A DNA stretch of 64,000 nucleotides. It comes from Pseudomonas argentinensis. GTDB lineage: Bacteria > Pseudomonadota > Gammaproteobacteria > Pseudomonadales > Pseudomonadaceae. Positions 17,220-25,776 of this stretch are shown piece after piece. The stretch's first letter is position 1. Every line of letters starts with the position of its first letter. Where the stretch lies: NCBI RefSeq assembly GCF_001839655.2, contig NZ_CP056087.1, positions 4,774,001 through 4,838,000 on the forward strand, written 5' to 3'. The translations under genes were made by a program, and so were the position numbers. The notes beneath the pieces are model-generated. The model was given only the letters and a program-made list of their open reading frames with translations, searched no databases and had not been told where the DNA came from.

Positions 17220-18002
17220 TTAATGAACGTCCTTCCAGTATTCGCGCTTGAGCAGGTACGCGAAGACGAAGAAGAACGCCAGGTAGATCAGCACGTAGGT
17301 GCCGATACGCCGCATGTGCAGCTTGTTGGGATCCGCCGAGTAGGCCAGAAAGGTCACCAGGTTGCGTACCTTGTCATCGAAAGCCTGGGGGCTGAGCTGG
17401 CCGCTGCTGGGCTCGAGCACCAATTGGTCGCAGGCTTCATGGGTCAGCGGCGTACCGGTCAGCGGGTCGTACTGCTTCTTGCCATTGTCGACCACCTGCA
17501 CCTGCTTGCAGCCCATGTACTGGCGGCCCTGCAGGCGACCCAGCACGTTGGGCATGCCGACGTTGGGAAACACCAGGTTGTTGGCACCCAGCGGCCGCGC
17601 CGGATCGTCGTAGAAGGTGCGCAGGTAGGTGTACAGCCAGTCGTTGCCGCGCACCCGGGCGACCAGGGTCAGGTCGGGCGGCGCGGCGCCGAACCAGCGC
17701 TTGGCATCCTCGGGCTTCATGCCGATGGTCATGTGATCGCCGATCTTGGCACCGGTGAACACCAGGTTGTCCATCATCTGCTGTTCGGACACGCCGATAT
17801 CGGCGGCGACGCGCTCGTAGCGCTGGAACTTGGCGCTGTGGCAGCCCATGCAGTAATTGGCGAAGGTGCGCGCGCCATCCTGCAGCGCCGCCTTGTCGGT
17901 CAGGTCGATATCGACCTTGTCCAGGGCCACGCCGTGACCGCTGGCGGCCAGGGCGAAGGCAGGCAACAAGGCGACCACACATGCAGCAAATAGCTTTCTC
18001 AT
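17220..18002 (-). CDS. petC: Cytochrome c1 subunit of ubiquinol:cytochrome c reductase
   Basis: The 260-residue precursor has a Sec signal (MRKLFAACVVALLPAFALAA) and a c-type haem motif CMGCH at residues 51-55. The distal axial Met is probably in the GMKPEDAKRW or PNVGMPNVLG region. The C-terminal anchor helix YVLIYLAFFFVFAYLLKREY holds it in the inner membrane with the haem domain in the periplasm. It passes electrons from the Rieske protein to cytochrome c. The start overlaps the cytochrome b stop by one base (TGATG), and a terminator follows. Confidence 0.96.
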   Translation of the reverse strand: MRKLFAACVVALLPAFALAASGHGVALDKVDIDLTDKAALQDGARTFANYCMGCHSAKFQRYERVAADIGVSEQQMMDNLVFTGAKIGDHMTIGMKPEDAKRWFGAAPPDLTLVARVRGNDWLYTYLRTFYDDPARPLGANNLVFPNVGMPNVLGRLQGRQYMGCKQVQVVDNGKKQYDPLTGTPLTHEACDQLVLEPSSGQLSPQAFDDKVRNLVTFLAYSADPNKLHMRRIGTYVLIYLAFFFVFAYLLKREYWKDVH

Positions 18003-19228
18003 CAGCCTGTCACCCTTTCAGGAACGGGTTTGGTCTTTTCCATCCTGGTGTAGAAGGGCATCAGGATGAAGTACGCGAAATACAGCGCCGTGCACAGTTG
18101 CGACAGCAGCGTACGACCCGGCGTGGGCGGCAGGACGCCGAGCACGCCGAGGATCACGAAAGACACGCAGAACACCAGCAGCCACAGCTTGCTCAGCCAA
18201 CCCTTGTAGCGCATCGAGCGCACCGGGCTGCGGTCCAGCCAGGGCAGCACGAACAGCACGGCGATGGCCGCGCCCATGGCGATCACCCCCATCAGCTTGT
18301 CGGGAATTGCCCGCAAGATCGCGTAGAACGGCGTGAAGTACCATACCGGGGCGATGTGCTCGGGGGTCTTGAACGGATTGGCCTGCTCGAAGTTGGGCTT
18401 CTCCAGGAAGTAGCCGCCCATCTCCGGGAAGAAGAACACCACGAAGCAGAACACGAACAGGAACACCACCACGCCGACGATATCCTTGACCGTGTAGTAG
18501 GGGTGGAAGGGAATGCCGTCGAGCGGGATGCCGTTCTCGTCCTTGTACTTCTTGATGTCGATGCCGTCCGGGTTGTTCGAGCCCACCTCGTGCAACGCCA
18601 GGATATGCAACACCACCAGGCCGAGGATGACGATCGGCAGGGCCACCACGTGCAGGGCGAAGAAGCGGTTGAGGGTGATGCCGGAGATCAGGTAGTCGCC
18701 GCGGATCCACTCGGTCAGCGCATCGCCGATGTAGGGGATGGCGCCGAACAGCGAGATGATCACCTGGGCGCCCCAGTAGGACATCTGCCCCCACGGCAGC
18801 AGGTAGCCCATGAAGGCCTCGGCCATCAGCATCAGGTAGATCAGCATGCCGAAGATCCACACCAGCTCGCGGGGCTTCTGGTAGGAGCCGTAGAGCAGGC
18901 CGCGGAACATGTGCAGGTAGACGACGATGAAGAACGCCGAGGCGCCGGTGGAATGCATGTAGCGCAGGATCGCGCCGTGGGGCGTATTACCGGTGCGCAC
19001 GTCGCGCATGATGCCCTCCACGGAGGCGAAGGCCGCCTCGGCGGTGGGCGTGTAGCTCATGGTCAGCCAGACCCCGGTAAGCAGCTGGTTGACCAGCACC
19101 AGTAGGGCCAGGGAGCCGAAGAAGTACAGGAAGTTGAAGTTCTTCGGCGCGTAGTACTTGGCGAGGTGGTCGTTCCACATCTTGGTGGCGGGGAAGCGCG
19201 CATCCACCCACTGCATGAATTTGCTCAT
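18002..19228 (-). CDS. petB: Cytochrome b subunit of the bc1 complex
   Basis: The 408-residue integral membrane protein carries eight expected helices. Haem-ligand histidines are in MHSTGASAFFIVVYLHMFRG (helix B) and in NRFFALHVVALPIVILGLVVLHI (helix D; written here as a pair of His separated by 14). The Qo-site PEWY equivalent appears as APVWYF, the usual proteobacterial variant. It contains both b haems and the two quinone sites. Length fits the short (about 400-residue) proteobacterial type. It overlaps the Rieske gene by four bases. Confidence 0.96.
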   Translation of the reverse strand: MSKFMQWVDARFPATKMWNDHLAKYYAPKNFNFLYFFGSLALLVLVNQLLTGVWLTMSYTPTAEAAFASVEGIMRDVRTGNTPHGAILRYMHSTGASAFFIVVYLHMFRGLLYGSYQKPRELVWIFGMLIYLMLMAEAFMGYLLPWGQMSYWGAQVIISLFGAIPYIGDALTEWIRGDYLISGITLNRFFALHVVALPIVILGLVVLHILALHEVGSNNPDGIDIKKYKDENGIPLDGIPFHPYYTVKDIVGVVVFLFVFCFVVFFFPEMGGYFLEKPNFEQANPFKTPEHIAPVWYFTPFYAILRAIPDKLMGVIAMGAAIAVLFVLPWLDRSPVRSMRYKGWLSKLWLLVFCVSFVILGVLGVLPPTPGRTLLSQLCTALYFAYFILMPFYTRMEKTKPVPERVTG

Positions 19229-19821
19229 CCTGCTTGCTCCTGATCCACGCCGATGATGATCACCTCAGCCGACTCGTAGCGGTGCGGCGGTACCGGCAGG
19301 TTCAACGGCGCCGGCTGCGACTTGTAGACGCGACCGGCGAGGTCGTAGCGCGAGCCGTGGCAGGGGCAGAAGTAGCCGCCGACCCAGTTCTCGCCGAGAT
19401 CCGCCGGTGCCACTTCGGGGCGGAACGACGGCGCGCAGCCCAGGTGCGTGCACAGCCCCACCAGCAGGAGGATCTCCGGCTTGATCGAGCGCGTCTTCGG
19501 GTCGACGTAGCCCGGCTGCACCGAATGCCGGGAGTCGGCATCGGCCAGCTGCCCTTCGATCCTGGTGAGGTTCTCGAGAATCGCCTCGGTGCGCCGCATG
19601 ATGAACACCGGCTGGCCCCGCCACTCGGCCACCATCTGCTGGCCCGGCTCGATCTTGGCGACGTTCACCTTGACCGGGGCGCCAGCGGCCCTGGCCTTGG
19701 CGCTCGGGTACCACGACCCCACAAACGGAATTGCAGCCCCCGCCGCCCCGGCGGCCCCAACCACCGAAGTGGCTGCCACCAGAAAGCGACGCCGGCCCGC
19801 ATTCACGCCGTCATTGCTCAT
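19225..19821 (-). CDS. petA: Rieske iron-sulfur subunit of the bc1 complex
   Basis: The 198-residue protein has an N-terminal twin-arginine region (GRRRFLVAATSVVGAAGAAG) that stays as membrane anchor. The 2Fe-2S box 1 is CTHLGCAPSF and box 2 is CPCHGSRYDL. It takes the first electron from ubiquinol at the Qo site and passes it to cytochrome c1. It is the first gene of petABC. The start ATG 19821 is followed by the conserved anchor. No convincing promoter could be chosen in the 463 bases between this start and the rpsI terminator. Confidence 0.96.
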   Translation of the reverse strand: MSNDGVNAGRRRFLVAATSVVGAAGAAGAAIPFVGSWYPSAKARAAGAPVKVNVAKIEPGQQMVAEWRGQPVFIMRRTEAILENLTRIEGQLADADSRHSVQPGYVDPKTRSIKPEILLLVGLCTHLGCAPSFRPEVAPADLGENWVGGYFCPCHGSRYDLAGRVYKSQPAPLNLPVPPHRYESAEVIIIGVDQEQAG

Positions 19822-20287
19822 TCAGTCGTCTCCCATCGGCTTTCCGGCCTGTTGTCCAGGCCTCTAATAGTAAGTGTCGGTCGCCCGTAGCAGCGGCCGG
19901 AGGGGCATGGCGGCGCCAGGCGCGGCGCTCGCCCCGCTGTTTTTCAGGGCAGCGTCGCCCGTGGCGCTTGCGTTCGACGTTCCTCGGCGACTTTAATCCA
20001 TCGCCTCGGCCGTGCGGCCCGCACCGATCAATCGGCGGCCAGGCAGCGAAGATGAAACGTCGTGGCAGTCCTGCGTACGAATCGGCGCTACGGCAATCCG
20101 GCGCGAGATTCGCACAGGCCGGCTGGGCGGCTCATGACGCGCATCAACGAAGCGGTGGGTAGGCTGAACACGCCATTGCTCGAGGAGAGCAGACGGGAAT
20201 GGGCGGGGCAATGTAAAAGGCCGGCAGCCACTTTCAACTTCGCCCATGCGACGGCCCGTCGGGTGGCCGACAAAAATGGCAGCCCAT
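19822..20287. other. Gene-poor gap between petA and rpsI; no feature recognised
   Basis: Only short ORFs without family resemblance or good ribosome sites occur here, for example a 36-codon frame from ATG 20052 starting MKRRGSPAYESALRQSGARF. The petA promoter must lie here or just upstream of 19850. I see no tRNA, no strong repeat and no clear sigma-70 pair. Confidence 0.5.
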
Positions 20288-20324
20288 AAAAAACGCCCAG
20301 CTCCGTGAGGAAACTGGGCGTTTT
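20288..20324 (-). terminator. Rho-independent terminator after rplM-rpsI
   Basis: On the minus strand AACGCCCAG and CTGGGCGTTTTTTA form a stem with a following T tract, about 17 bases beyond the rpsI stop. Confidence 0.9.
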
Positions 20325-20340
20325 CGAGTACCGTCGCGAA

Positions 20341-20733
20341 TTAACGCTTGGAGTACTGAGGACGCTTACGCGCTTTACGCAGACCGACCTTCTTACGCTC
20401 GACTTCACGAGCATCGCGGGTCACATAGCCTGCTTTACGCAGAGCCGGACGCAGGGTCTCGTCGTAGTCCATCAGCGCGCGGGTGATACCGTGACGGATC
20501 GCGCCAGCCTGACCGCTCACACCACCGCCGATGACGGTAACGTAGATGTCGAACTTCTCGACGGTCTCGGTCAGCTCCAGCGGCTGGCGAACTACCATGC
20601 GGGCAGTTTCACGGCCGAAGAAGGTGTCCAGCGTGCGGTTGTTGATGGAGATCTTGCCAGTGCCCGGACGCAGGAAAACGCGTGCGGTTGCAGTCTTGCG
20701 ACGGCCAGTGCCGTAATTTTGAGTCGCCGACAT
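20341..20733 (-). CDS. rpsI: 30S ribosomal protein S9
   Basis: The 130-residue protein is full length: N-terminal [30 protein letters not shown] in the centre and the universally conserved C-terminal tail with [17 protein letters not shown], whose terminal Lys-Arg contacts P-site tRNA. It is co-transcribed with rplM (14-base gap), the standard bacterial order, and ends at a terminator. Confidence 0.98.
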   Translation of the reverse strand: MSATQNYGTGRRKTATARVFLRPGTGKISINNRTLDTFFGRETARMVVRQPLELTETVEKFDIYVTVIGGGVSGQAGAIRHGITRALMDYDETLRPALRKAGYVTRDAREVERKKVGLRKARKRPQYSKR

Positions 20734-20747
20734 AATGAACTATTCCG

Positions 20748-21176
20748 TTAAATCTTCAGTTCTTGAGGCTGCTGAGCAGTGTGAGGGTGAGCAGCGCCCG
20801 CATACACTTTCAGCTTACGGTACATGTCGCGGCCCAGCGGGTTCTTCGGCAGCATGCCTTTAACCGCGGTCTCGATCACGCGCTCAGGGGCCTTGGCGAT
20901 CAGCTTCTCGAAGTTGATCGACTTGATGCCGCCCGGGAAACCGGAGTGGGAGTAGTACATTTTGTCGCTGGTTTTAGCGCCAGTTACACGTACCTGCTCG
21001 GCGTTGATGACGACGATGTAGTCGCCGGTGTCAACGTGAGGGGTGTACTCAGGCTTGTGCTTGCCACGCAGACGGCTCGCGATTTCTGTAGCCAGACGAC
21101 CCAGGGTCTGACCAGCAGCGTCAACGACGAACCAGTCGCGTTTTACTGTTTCCGGTTTAGCGGTAAAAGTTTTCAT
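20748..21176 (-). CDS. rplM: 50S ribosomal protein L13
   Basis: The 142-residue protein starts [20 protein letters not shown] and contains [19 protein letters not shown] and the signature [20 protein letters not shown]. It is an early-assembly protein of the large subunit. First gene of the rplM-rpsI operon, with its own promoter at 21220-21248. In E. coli the operon is autoregulated by L13; the short leader here (about 37 bases) shows no structure I can point to. Confidence 0.98.
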   Translation of the reverse strand: MKTFTAKPETVKRDWFVVDAAGQTLGRLATEIASRLRGKHKPEYTPHVDTGDYIVVINAEQVRVTGAKTSDKMYYSHSGFPGGIKSINFEKLIAKAPERVIETAVKGMLPKNPLGRDMYRKLKVYAGAAHPHTAQQPQELKI

Positions 21177-21219
21177 TCTTTATAGCCTCAGGGGCCGCCC
21201 AGCAAAAAATAGACGGCGG

Positions 21220-21248
21220 ATCTTACTGAATAGTGCGTACTTTGACAA
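21220..21248 (-). promoter_or_regulatory. Sigma-70 promoter of rplM-rpsI
   Basis: On the minus strand a -35 box TTGTCA (5 of 6) and a -10 box TAAGAT (4 of 6) are separated by exactly 17 bases. The -10 box lies about 43 bases before the rplM start codon. Confidence 0.7.
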
Positions 21249-21423
21249 GTCAAAGGCAGCCGGATGCGGGCGCTATCGGGGGCTCGGGTCAGCGCGTCCG
21301 CGTACGGCAAGATTCTTCGGCAGGCGGCGCATCACTTCCACCGCAGAGAGAGGACGCGGATTATCCTGATTGCGAAAAAAATTTCAACCTGCTTGTATGG
21401 GCCTTTTGTCAGAGGACGCTCCC

Positions 21424-22461
21424 ATGCAATACCGTCAGCTCGGCCGCACCGATCTCAATGTCAGCGCCCTGTGCCTGGGCACCATGACCTGGGGCGAGCA
21501 GAACGATGCCGCCGAAGCGTTCGCCCAGATCGAGCGCGCCAAGGCCTATGGCATCAACTTCATCGACACCGCCGAAATGTACCCGGTGCCGCCGCGTGCC
21601 GAGACCTACAGCAAGACCGAACAGATCATCGGCGACTACTTCAAGCAGCGCGGCGACCGCGCCGACTGGATCCTGGCCAGCAAGGTGGCCGGCCCCGGCA
21701 ACGGCATTACCCACATCCGCGACGGCCAGCTCAAGCACAACCGCCAGCACATCGTCGCCGCCCTGGACGCCAGCCTCAAGCGCCTGCAGACCGACTGGAT
21801 CGACCTCTACCAGTTGCACTGGCCGGAGCGCCCGACCAACTTCTTCGGCCAGCTCGGCTACCAGCATCAGGACAGCGACTCCACGCCCATCGAGGAGATC
21901 CTCGAGGCGCTGGACGAGCAGGTCAAGGCCGGCAAGATCCGCCACATCGGCCTGTCCAACGAAACGCCGTGGGGCACCATGAAATTCCTGCAGCTGGCCG
22001 AAGCCCGCGGCATGTCCCGCGTGGTATCGGTGCAGAACCCCTACAACCTGCTCAACCGCAGCTACGAAGTGGGCATGGCCGAAGTATCGATTCGTGAGCA
22101 GTGCGGCCTGCTGGCCTACTCGCCCCTGGCCTTTGGCATGCTCTCCGGCAAATACGAGAACGGCGCCCGCCCGGCCAATGCGCGGCTGAGCCTGTTCAGC
22201 CGCTTCGCCCGCTACAACGCCCCGGAAACCGTGGCCGCCTGCTCGCGCTACGTGGCCCTGGCCCGCGAACACGGCCTGGACCCGGCGCAGATGGCCCTGG
22301 CCTTCGTCACCAGCCGCCCGTTCGTGACCAGCAATATCATCGGCGCCACCTCGCTGGAGCAACTGGACGCCAACCTGGCGAGCAGCGAACTGAAACTCAG
22401 CGATGAAGTGCTGGAAGGCATCGAAGCGATCCACAAGACCCAGCCAAACCCGGCGCCCTGA
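21424..22461 (+). CDS. Tas-like NADP(H)-dependent aldo/keto reductase
   Basis: The 345-residue protein is a (beta/alpha)8 aldo/keto reductase. The N-terminus MQYRQLGRTDLNVSALCLGT, FIDTAEMYPVPPRAET (catalytic Asp and Tyr), LASKVAG (Lys) and YQLHWPERPTNFFG (His) match Tas of E. coli, with an extra insertion around PERPTNFFGQLGYQ typical of that subgroup. NADP binding near NIIGATSLEQLDANL. Cytoplasmic; physiological substrate unknown. Start ATG 21424 is preceded by GAGGACG. In Pseudomonas a homologous gene often sits next to rplM. Confidence 0.9.
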   Translation: MQYRQLGRTDLNVSALCLGTMTWGEQNDAAEAFAQIERAKAYGINFIDTAEMYPVPPRAETYSKTEQIIGDYFKQRGDRADWILASKVAGPGNGITHIRDGQLKHNRQHIVAALDASLKRLQTDWIDLYQLHWPERPTNFFGQLGYQHQDSDSTPIEEILEALDEQVKAGKIRHIGLSNETPWGTMKFLQLAEARGMSRVVSVQNPYNLLNRSYEVGMAEVSIREQCGLLAYSPLAFGMLSGKYENGARPANARLSLFSRFARYNAPETVAACSRYVALAREHGLDPAQMALAFVTSRPFVTSNIIGATSLEQLDANLASSELKLSDEVLEGIEAIHKTQPNPAP

Positions 22462-22498
22462 CGGCGATTTTTCCGGGCGAGCAGCGGCAGTTGCTAGC

Positions 22499-22585
22499 GG
22501 TGGGCTGAAGCCCACCCTACGACTGCCCCGTGACCTCGCAAGCGCAAATTGGGTATCCACTGAGTAGGGTGGGTTTCAGCCCACC
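22499..22585. repeat. Inverted pair of REP-like palindromes
   Basis: A 22-base arm (GGTGGGCTGAAG then CCCACCCTAC) recurs inverted at 22564-22585 with a single mismatch, separated by 43 bases. Each arm is itself a partial palindrome. The pair lies between the convergent tas-like and nfi genes and could terminate both. A repeat with the same GTAGGGTGG/CCACCCTAC ends is at 34696-34784. Confidence 0.8.
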
Positions 22586-22609
22586 AAACCTGCCACCCCA
22601 TACCCCCGA

Positions 22610-23317
22610 TTACAGCAGCTTCGGCCCTTTGCTATCGCGCCGCGACGCCAGGCGGTCCGCCAGGCGCGTCGGTTCCGGCAGCCGATAGCCCTTGTCCCAG
22701 CTCAGCACCAGCTCTGCAGCCTTGTGCATGCTGACCCGGTTGCCGGGCGAGACGATCAACGGCCGCACCTTGCGCTTGCTGCGTAGCACCCAGCCGATCT
22801 GCCGGTTCTGGCGGTCGAGCAGCTCCACCTTGTCGCCTCGCTCGTCGCCCAGCTCGCAGTGATGCCCGGTGAGGATCTTCTTCGCCACACCGATGGTCGG
22901 CCGGCCGGTGACCACGCCCAGGTGCGCGGCGATCCCCAGGCCGCGCGGATGGGCGATGCCGTGGCCGTCGACGACGATCAGGTCCGGCTCCTGGGGTAGC
23001 CCTGCCAGGGCCGACAACAGGGCCGGCAGCTCGCGAAACGACAACAACCCCGGCACGTAGGGCATGCTGGTGGGAATGCGCGCCACGCATTCGGCGACCG
23101 GTTGCAGGGTCTCGGCATCCAGCAGGATGGCGGCGGCGCGGGTGATCTCGCCGCCCTCCTCGAAGCCGACATCCACCCCGGCCAGCAGGCGCAATGGCGG
23201 AAAGTCGTCCTCCAGGCGCACCTGTTCGGCCAATTCCTTCTGCAGGATCCTCGCGGCGGCGGGCGTGCCGTCCCATTCGGCGAAGGGCGACGCGGCCAAC
23301 TCGGCAAAACTCAGCAT
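22610..23317 (-). CDS. nfi: Endonuclease V (deoxyinosine 3'-endonuclease)
   Basis: The 235-residue protein repairs deaminated adenine (hypoxanthine) in DNA. Catalytic-site motifs are intact: [13 protein letters not shown] (first Asp), [18 protein letters not shown] (second Asp) and [10 protein letters not shown]. The substrate wedge Pro-Tyr is in [14 protein letters not shown] chose ATG 23317 ([17 protein letters not shown]), which has a GAGAG site upstream; an upstream start would add 39 unconserved residues. Divergent from the GlxA-type regulator with a conspicuous palindrome between them. Confidence 0.93.
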   Translation of the reverse strand: MLSFAELAASPFAEWDGTPAAARILQKELAEQVRLEDDFPPLRLLAGVDVGFEEGGEITRAAAILLDAETLQPVAECVARIPTSMPYVPGLLSFRELPALLSALAGLPQEPDLIVVDGHGIAHPRGLGIAAHLGVVTGRPTIGVAKKILTGHHCELGDERGDKVELLDRQNRQIGWVLRSKRKVRPLIVSPGNRVSMHKAAELVLSWDKGYRLPEPTRLADRLASRRDSKGPKLL

Positions 23318-23408
23318 GACAACTCTCTCCAGCACAGCGTTGCGAGACCGGGCTGGACTCAGCCCGGATAAAAGAAGACGATTCAGCCGGAACCTGACGG
23401 CTTTACCG

Positions 23409-23463
23409 CTAGGGTCTGTTCCCGTTTCACGCACGGCCGCGCCGAAACGAAAACAGACCCTAG
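23409..23463. repeat. Large perfect-ended palindrome between divergent genes
   Basis: CTAGGGTCTGTT at 23409-23420 is exactly repeated inverted at 23452-23463, and after two mismatches a further 6-bp arm (CGTTTC / GAAACG) continues the stem. It lies in the shared upstream region of nfi and the GlxA-type regulator, 34 bases before the latter's ATG, so it cannot be a 3' terminator for either. Confidence 0.8.
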
Positions 23464-23496
23464 GCCGATCCCATCACTCGAACAAGAACAACAGCC

Positions 23497-24516
23497 ATGT
23501 CCAGCCCGTCCCCGCTCACCCGCGTGAGCATCCTTGCCACGCCCGGCGTATTCGCTTCGACCCTCATGCAGGCCAGAGATTTCTTTCATATGGCCGGCTT
23601 GCGCCACGGCAAGCAGCAAGGCCTTGGCCTGGTGCCGACCTTCGAGGTGCGCCTGGTCAGCCCGGATGGCCTGCCGGTCACCAGTTTCAGCGGCGTGCAG
23701 CTACCGGTCGACGGCCCGCTCGACAGCGAGGCCCAACTGATCGTCCTGCCGGCCTTCTGGGACGACTACGACGCCCTGAGCAGCCGCTACCCGCAGGTGT
23801 TCGACTGGTTGTGCGCCCGCCACGCCGCTGGCGCCAGCCTGTGCGGGGAAGCCAACGGGGCGTTCTGGATGGCCGCCAGCGGCCTGCTCGACGGCAAGGA
23901 GGCGACCACCTGCTGGCGCTTCTTCGGCGAGTTCGCCACGCGTTTTCCGGCGGTGGCGCTAAACCAGGACAAGCACCTGACCGACGCCGACAACCTCTAC
24001 TGCGTGGCCGGCCCGACCTCGGCCTGTGACCTGTACATCTACCTGATCGAGCGTTTCTGCGGCACCAGCGTGGCGCAGAGCGTGGCCCGCGACATCCTCT
24101 ACGAAGTGCGCCGCAGCTACACCCCGGGGCGCATCGGCTTCGGCGGCCAGAAGCAGCACCAGGACACCAAGATCCTGCAGATCCAACAGTGGCTCGAGGA
24201 GCATTTCGCCGAGCGTTTCCGCTTCGAGGACGTGGCCCGCGACCACGGCATGAGCATCCGCAACTTCATGCGCCGCTTCCACGCCGCCACCGGCGACAAG
24301 CCGCTGTACTACCTGCAGCGCCTGCGCATCGAAACCGCCAAGGGGCTGCTGTCGTCCTCGCCGAAGAGCATCAAGGCGGTCAGCTACGAGATCGGCTACG
24401 ATGACGCCAGCTTCTTCGCCCGCCTGTTCCGCCAGCACACCGGGCTGTCGCCCAACCAATACAGACAGCGGCAAGCTGCAAGCCACAAGCTGCAAGCGAA
24501 GGCACAGCCCGACTAA
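23497..24516 (+). CDS. GlxA-type AraC-family regulator with DJ-1/PfpI-like domain
   Basis: The 339-residue protein has an N-terminal class I glutamine-amidotransferase-like (DJ-1/PfpI) sensor domain (residues about 8-185), here with CGEANGAFWMAASGLLDGK at the nucleophile-elbow position; the usual Cys is not obvious, so it is probably not an enzyme. The C-terminal AraC HTH (about 225-325) includes FEDVARDHGMSIRNFMRRFH and VSYEIGYDDASFFARLFRQH. Such regulators control catabolism of amines, choline-type compounds or amino acids. The last dozen residues (AASHKLQAKAQ) are encoded by a heptamer repeat. Target unknown. Confidence 0.88.
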   Translation: MSSPSPLTRVSILATPGVFASTLMQARDFFHMAGLRHGKQQGLGLVPTFEVRLVSPDGLPVTSFSGVQLPVDGPLDSEAQLIVLPAFWDDYDALSSRYPQVFDWLCARHAAGASLCGEANGAFWMAASGLLDGKEATTCWRFFGEFATRFPAVALNQDKHLTDADNLYCVAGPTSACDLYIYLIERFCGTSVAQSVARDILYEVRRSYTPGRIGFGGQKQHQDTKILQIQQWLEEHFAERFRFEDVARDHGMSIRNFMRRFHAATGDKPLYYLQRLRIETAKGLLSSSPKSIKAVSYEIGYDDASFFARLFRQHTGLSPNQYRQRQAASHKLQAKAQPD

Positions 24517-24574
24517 CGCCGGACATCAAGGTGCGGCTTGATGCCTGCAGCTTGAGGCTGCTCTAGGGCTTGTG
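24472..24574. repeat. Heptamer repeats spanning the 3' ends of two convergent genes
   Basis: CAAGCTG, CAAGCCA, CAAGCTG, CAAGCGA at 24472-24499 lie inside the last codons of the GlxA-type regulator. Inverted, degenerate copies (GCGGCTTGATG, CTGCAGCTTGAGGCTG, GGGCTTGTG) run to 24574, past the zapE stop. Same unit as in the 9874-9985 array. Confidence 0.7.
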
Positions 24575-25657
24575 CGGGCGAGACAGGAACTCGTGGGACT
24601 GCATTTCCAGCAGGCGGCTCAGGGTACGCTGGAACTCGAAGCTCAGGCGCCCGCCGGTGTACAGATCCTTGAGCTCCACTTCGGCGGAGATGATCAGCTT
24701 GACGTTGCGGTCGTAGAACTCGTCGACCAGGTTGATGAAGCGCCGCGCCATGTCTTCCTTGGCCACGCTCATCTGCTCGACGTTGGAGAGAATCACCGAG
24801 TGGAAGATCTTGCCCAGCTCGATGTAGTCGTTCTGGCTGCGCGGGCCGTCGCACAGCTCGCGGAAATCGAACCAGCCCACGTCGCCGCCGACCTTGCGGG
24901 CGACGATGGCGCGGTTCTCGATCATCAGCGATTCGTTTTCCTGCACGCCGGTGTTCTCGTGCAGCAGGCTCTTGAAGCTCTTTTCCAGGCTCTGCTCGGC
25001 TGCTTCGCCCAGGGGGAAGTGGAACAGCTCGGCCTGCTCCAGGGCACGCAGGCGATAGTCGATGCCGCTGTCGACGTTGACGATCTCGGTGTGCACCTTC
25101 AAAAGCTCGATGGCCGGCAGGAAGCGCGCGCGCTGCAGACCGTCCTTGTAGAGGCCGTCCGGCACGATGTTGGAGGTGGCCACCAGGGTCACGCCGTTCT
25201 TGAACAGCTCCTCGAGCAGGGTCGCCAGGATCATCGCGTCGGTGATGTCGGAGACGAAGAATTCGTCGAAGCAGATCACCCGGAACTGCTCGGAAAATCG
25301 CTTGCCGATCACCGTGAGCGGGTTCTTGACGTCCTTGAGCGAACGCATTTCCTCGTGCACGCGCTTCATGAAGCGGTGGAAGTGGGTGCGCTCCTTTTCC
25401 TTGAACGGCAGGGCATCGAAGAAGGTGTCGACCAGGTAGGTCTTGCCACGGCCGACGCCGCCCCAGAAATACAGGCCCTTGACCGGGGTCACGGATTTCT
25501 TGCCGAACAGCTTGCCGAACACCCCGGGCTTGCTGCGCTCGTCGGCGACCAGCTCGTCGTACAGGCGCTGCAGGTGGCGCACGGCCTGTTCCTGGGCGGC
25601 ATCGTGAAAGAAGTCCGGACGTTTGAGGTCGGCCTGGTAGCGTTCGAGCGGAGTCAT
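24563..25657 (-). CDS. zapE: Cell division protein ZapE (AFG1-like ATPase)
   Basis: The 364-residue P-loop ATPase has Walker A GLYFWGGVGRGKTYLVDTFF at about residues 62-80 and Walker B VICFDEFFVSDITDA. Later motifs LVATSNIVPDGLYKDGLQR and FRELCDGPRSQNDY are typical of the AFG1/ZapE family. In E. coli ZapE associates with FtsZ at the division site under stress. I chose ATG 25657 (MTPLERYQADLKRPDFFHDA); the longer frame adds 21 non-family residues. Upstream is trpS; the two are 119 bases apart. Confidence 0.94.
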   Translation of the reverse strand: MTPLERYQADLKRPDFFHDAAQEQAVRHLQRLYDELVADERSKPGVFGKLFGKKSVTPVKGLYFWGGVGRGKTYLVDTFFDALPFKEKERTHFHRFMKRVHEEMRSLKDVKNPLTVIGKRFSEQFRVICFDEFFVSDITDAMILATLLEELFKNGVTLVATSNIVPDGLYKDGLQRARFLPAIELLKVHTEIVNVDSGIDYRLRALEQAELFHFPLGEAAEQSLEKSFKSLLHENTGVQENESLMIENRAIVARKVGGDVGWFDFRELCDGPRSQNDYIELGKIFHSVILSNVEQMSVAKEDMARRFINLVDEFYDRNVKLIISAEVELKDLYTGGRLSFEFQRTLSRLLEMQSHEFLSRPHKP

Positions 25658-25776
25658 AGTGCGAAAACCGGGCAAATGAAGCGGGGGCGACACTTTAACG
25701 ACGCCCCCGGGGATTGGCAAATTGGCCCTATGGCCAGCGGGGCTATGGCTTCAGACCGTAGCGCCGCCCATAGGTG

